A stretch of 45,164 nucleotides of DNA from JBKEDC01 sp047975205 (GTDB taxonomy: Bacteria > Bacteroidota > Bacteroidia > Bacteroidales > Prolixibacteraceae). The DNA lies in the NCBI GenBank assembly GCA_047975205.1, contig JBKEDC010000040.1:1-45164 (forward strand). The letters run 5' to 3'. Made by a program: the position numbers and the translations under genes. Position 1 is the stretch's first letter. Each line of letters opens with the position of its first letter. Shown here piece by piece: positions 41,972 through 45,164 of the stretch. Below the pieces are notes generated by a model that worked only from the letters and a program-made list of their open reading frames with translations, did not search any database and was not told the DNA's origin.

Positions 41972-44341
41972 ATGAAATTTAAAAACTTGTCACAATCAGT
42001 TTTAGCATTAATGCTAGGGTTATTTTGTGTAGGACAAGCAGCGGGACAAGATGTGTTGCCATTCCCACCTACTCCTTCTGCATCGACAGCAGGAATTACG
42101 ATTGCAGAGTCAACGTATAAGAATCGCGTAAAAGAGAATCATCTGCCAAAAGATGCTCCAAACGTTGTTATTTTCTTGGTAGATGATGCGGGTCCTGCTC
42201 AACCAAACACTTATGGTGGAGATTTTAACACACCTACCTTGAGCAGAATAGCCAACGATGGTATTAGTTACAACCGTTTTCACTCTACTGCAATGTGTTC
42301 ACCAACACGTGCTGCGTTGTTAACCGGTAGAAACCACCACCGAGTAGGCTATGGTCAGATTTCTGAGCTTGCTAATGATTGGGATGGTTACGCAGGTACA
42401 ATTCCTGCAAGTAGTGCTACTGCAGCCGAAGTATTGAAAGATTACGGCTACTCAACAGCCGCTTTCGGTAAATGGCATAACACACCGGCAACTGAAGTTG
42501 GTCCTACAGGTCCGTTTAATCACTGGCCAACCGGATACGGATTTGAATACTTCTATGGTTTCTTAGCCGGAGAATCAGATCAGTTTGACCCTGTTCTATA
42601 TGAAAATACAACTCGTGTTCCTAGTACACACTACGATAAAAAAGCTTATCATTTGAGTGAAGATTTAGCCCAAAAAGCTATTGAATGGTTAGACACTCAC
42701 AATGCATTAGAGCCTGAAAAACCATTCTTCATGTATTGGGCAAGTGGCGCAATTCACGGGCCACACCAAGTGCCTAAAGAATGGTCAGATAAATACAAAG
42801 GTAAATTCGATGAAGGTTGGGATGTGATGAGAGAGCGTCTTATTGCCAATCAGAAAAAAATGGGCTGGATTCCTGAAGATACAAAACTTACTCCTCGTCC
42901 GTCAACTTTACCTGCATGGAAAGATATTCCTGCTGATGAAAGACCATTCCAATTGCGTTTGATGGAAATATATGCCGGTTTTGCGGAGCATGTTGATGCT
43001 CAAATAGGTAAAGTAGTTGATGAAATTGACAAACTAGGCTATAAAGACAATACCTTGATTTTCTACATCTGGGGTGATAATGGAGCTTCTGCTGAAGGAC
43101 AAGGAGGTACTATTTCTGAAAACTTAGCTCAAAACGGTATTAAAACAACAACTAAGGAGCAGATCGAAGCATTGAATAAAATCGGAGGCTTAGATGCTCT
43201 TGGAACTGATAAGACCGAGAACATGATGCATGCTGCATGGGCATGGGCAAGTGCTTCTCCATATAAAGGAACAAAATTAGTTGCTGCTTATTTTGGAGGT
43301 ACTCGTCAACCTTTAGCTGTGCGTTGGCCAAAAGGCATTAAACATGATGCTACTCCACGTCCTCAATTCAGTCATGTGAATGATATTGTTCCAACTATTT
43401 ATGATGTGATTGGTATTAAAGCTCCAGAAATTGTGAATGGAGTTGAGCAAATGCCATTTGATGGGGTAAGTATGAAATACTCTTTTAATGACCCTAAAGC
43501 TCCGGGACAACATCACACCCAATATTTTGAAATTATGACCAGCCGTGCACTTTACAAAGATGGTTGGTTGGCTTGTACATTCGGTTTGAGAGCCCCTTGG
43601 ACTCAAGGTCTTCCTGATGTGAAATCTTGGGATCCTATGAAAGAGAAATGGGAGCTGTATAACCTAGATGAAGACTGGAGTGAAGCTAATGATTTAGCAA
43701 CAACATATCCGGACAAGCTAGAAATGATGAAAAGTGAATTTTTGGTGCAAGCAGCTAAAAATAATGTACTGCCTATTGGTGGAACATTTTGGTCAACAGC
43801 TATTATGCATCCTGAAGATGCACCTCATTCAACACTTACAAAATGGCATTTCTCAGGCCCTGTAACACAAATTCAAGAAAGTAATCTTGGACCACGTTTC
43901 GGTAGTAGATCAAACCAAATGGATTTTGATTTAACAGTGCCTAAGAAAGCTAATGGTGTATTGGTAGCTGTTGGAGGCTTCGGTGGTGGTGTAAGCTTGT
44001 TTATTAAAAACGGCTATGTGAACTACGAATATAATCTCTTCTTGATGAAGCGCACGAAAATTGTTTCTAAATCAAAACTACCTGAAGGTAATGTGAAATT
44101 GGAGGTTACTTCTAAATTGCAAGGAGGTCCTGCATCTCCAATTGATGTAACTATTAAAGCCAATGGTAAAGTAATTGCTCAAGGAACTGTTCCAAGATCG
44201 ATACCATCATTTATTGCGCTTAATGACGGATTTGACATTGGTCAAGATTTAGCTTCTCCGGTATCGGAAGCTTATTATGATCAAGCACCATTCGAATTTA
44301 ACGGAAAAATTAATGGCGTTGATATTGAATATATAAAATAA
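41972..44341 (+). CDS. Arylsulfatase (S1 family), tandem copy 1
   Basis: 789 residues with a signal peptide ending near AAGQ (MKFKNLSQSVLALMLGLFCV...). The mature part starts DVLPFPPTPSASTAGITI. The metal site VVIFLVDDAG is at residues 65-74 and the formylglycine motif C109-SPTR (STAMCSPTRAALLTGRNHHR) follows, to be matured by the anaerobic anSME. Later motifs are AAFGKWHN, GDNGASAEG and a C-terminal sulfatase subdomain; the last 170 residues (WHFSGPVTQIQES...) are a beta-sandwich. Close in type to arylsulfatases of the AtsA-like S1_4 group. It removes sulfate esters from glycans. A second copy starts 618 bp downstream. Confidence 0.95.
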   Translation: MKFKNLSQSVLALMLGLFCVGQAAGQDVLPFPPTPSASTAGITIAESTYKNRVKENHLPKDAPNVVIFLVDDAGPAQPNTYGGDFNTPTLSRIANDGISYNRFHSTAMCSPTRAALLTGRNHHRVGYGQISELANDWDGYAGTIPASSATAAEVLKDYGYSTAAFGKWHNTPATEVGPTGPFNHWPTGYGFEYFYGFLAGESDQFDPVLYENTTRVPSTHYDKKAYHLSEDLAQKAIEWLDTHNALEPEKPFFMYWASGAIHGPHQVPKEWSDKYKGKFDEGWDVMRERLIANQKKMGWIPEDTKLTPRPSTLPAWKDIPADERPFQLRLMEIYAGFAEHVDAQIGKVVDEIDKLGYKDNTLIFYIWGDNGASAEGQGGTISENLAQNGIKTTTKEQIEALNKIGGLDALGTDKTENMMHAAWAWASASPYKGTKLVAAYFGGTRQPLAVRWPKGIKHDATPRPQFSHVNDIVPTIYDVIGIKAPEIVNGVEQMPFDGVSMKYSFNDPKAPGQHHTQYFEIMTSRALYKDGWLACTFGLRAPWTQGLPDVKSWDPMKEKWELYNLDEDWSEANDLATTYPDKLEMMKSEFLVQAAKNNVLPIGGTFWSTAIMHPEDAPHSTLTKWHFSGPVTQIQESNLGPRFGSRSNQMDFDLTVPKKANGVLVAVGGFGGGVSLFIKNGYVNYEYNLFLMKRTKIVSKSKLPEGNVKLEVTSKLQGGPASPIDVTIKANGKVIAQGTVPRSIPSFIALNDGFDIGQDLASPVSEAYYDQAPFEFNGKINGVDIEYIK

Positions 44342-44959
44342 TAGCTAGCGCGATATAAGTCGCAGTATTATAACTTTAAAAAGCATTATTACATTTCTTC
44401 GGAAATGTGATGATGCTTTTTTTGTTTTTAAAGAGTATTATTTTGGTAACCTGTATTAATCTTCATAGGATTAAGAAATCATTCCATATGGAAAAGGTTA
44501 TTTCTAACGATAAAGCTATTCGATGGAATAAGACATATCATGCAATATCGACTATGGTGCGAGAATGACAAAGCAAGTTGAACTCTACCTATAATGATAC
44601 GAATCTTCTGATGCAAATAGAAACGGGAGAAGCTATAAACTACTCTCAGCTCAAGATGGCATGGAAACTATAGAAATTATCTTATTGACTTAATATATTG
44701 TTGTTTATGATCTGATTGTAGTAAAAGACATATGTTATGTGTTTATGCCAGAATAGCTTGTACTTAAATGCTTTGTTAGACTAATTGTTGGATTACTCAT
44801 ATTTACGTAAGTAACATAATAAATCTTTGCTTATTAAATAATACCAAATAGAATTAATTTTCATTGAATATTTTTGCCCTTATAGATCTAAACTTGTTTC
44901 TTTGCTATAAAAATTACAATAGGTGATTTAAATTGATTAATCAATAAAAATAAGATTGT
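44342..44959. other. 618-bp gap between the tandem sulfatase genes
   Basis: Starts with the sulfatase terminator. No real gene follows; a 26-codon frame near 44488 (MEKVISNDKAIRWNKTYH) is probably chance or a remnant. A TATTTTTG box at 44869-44876 is the likely -7 element of the second sulfatase gene, about 83 bp before its start. Confidence 0.5.
44378..44424 (+). terminator. Terminator with TTCG tetraloop after sulfatase 1
   Basis: A 20-bp stem (AAAAAGCATTATTACATTTC / GAAATGTGATGATGCTTTTT, two G-T pairs) closes on the stable TTCG tetraloop and runs into a T-run. Confidence 0.92.
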
Positions 44960-45164
44960 ATGAAAATTAAAAGTTTAGTTTTAACACTTGCAGTAGGGTT
45001 TGTCTGTTCATGGCAACTCTCGGCGCAAGATGTGTTGCCATTCCCGCCTACTCCTTCTGCATCGACAGCAGGAATTACGATTGCAGAGTCAACGTATAAG
45101 AATCGCGTAAAAGAGAATCACCTGCCAGAAGATGCTCCAAACGTTGTTATTTTCTTGGTAGATG
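44960..45164 (+). CDS. Arylsulfatase, tandem copy 2 (3' end outside window)
   Basis: 68 codons are visible from ATG 44960. The signal peptide (MKIKSLVLTLAVGFVCSWQL) is unrelated to that of copy 1, but from the codon for Gln in QDVLPFPPTP onward the two genes are nearly identical: in 139 aligned bases I count three differences (42047-42185 against 45026-45164), one of which changes Lys to Glu. The window stops inside the metal-binding IFLVD motif. This is a recent duplicate or a gene-converted copy of the upstream sulfatase, with its own promoter. Confidence 0.93.
   Translation, partial: MKIKSLVLTLAVGFVCSWQLSAQDVLPFPPTPSASTAGITIAESTYKNRVKENHLPEDAPNVVIFLVD

Noticed and set aside
1..45164. CRISPR array, rRNA or complete tRNA
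   Set aside because: No regularly spaced repeats and no rRNA or tRNA-like body could be found by reading the gene-free stretches.

Overview
The window is chromosomal DNA of a low-GC Bacteroidota, most likely Bacteroidales. Support: promoters of the TAnnTTTG type ending shortly before A-rich, Shine-Dalgarno-poor starts; the long 619-residue IspG; a DUF4494 protein, a PepSY-like lipoprotein, a TlpA-type thioredoxin lipoprotein and CSPTR sulfatases. The species cannot be fixed from the sequence alone.

Region 1 (1-2751) is the right end of an integrative element: a partial DUF3853 helix-turn-helix gene, a two-TM protein and a tyrosine recombinase, all leftward. It ends at a short block resembling the 3' end of tRNA-Ser, followed by an orphan rightward terminator, which suggests integration into a tRNA gene. 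Region 2 (about 2850-6090) is a graveyard: an IS66-type element with a decayed transposase, a truncated and frameshifted RibD/DHFR-like reductase, and a hairpin reminiscent of an integron attC site.

Region 3 (6095-18811) is mainly housekeeping: a U32 RNA-hydroxylase-like protein, a YwqK/MORN secreted protein overlapping xseA-xseB, a GNAT-methyltransferase fusion, ychF, plsC, a response regulator/histidine kinase pair with a PepSY-like lipoprotein, a glycosyltransferase behind an OmpH/Skp-like gene, and DUF4494. Region 4 (18812-25494) holds two small broken genes, hisS, nhaA, and a leftward three-gene set (outer-membrane barrel plus two secreted paralogues of unknown function) that is the best candidate for an undescribed system. 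It ends with a beta-solenoid protein lacking its export signal beside a cluster of small hairpins.

Region 5 (25900-29650) is a leftward meaB / TlpA-like / lpdA run. Region 6 (29650-39300) contains a BNR-type beta-propeller lipoprotein, ispG-folK, lysC, a POT-like transporter, a secreted Met/His-containing helical protein behind three palindromic boxes, and pyrH. Region 7 (39369-45164) is glycan degradation: a GH20 hexosaminidase and two tandem arylsulfatases whose mature N-termini are almost identical in DNA while their signal peptides are unrelated. Together with the propeller protein this suggests use of sulfated, hexosamine-containing host or algal glycans.

Many convergent gene pairs are separated by very clean bidirectional hairpin terminators. 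No CRISPR array, rRNA or complete tRNA was seen.
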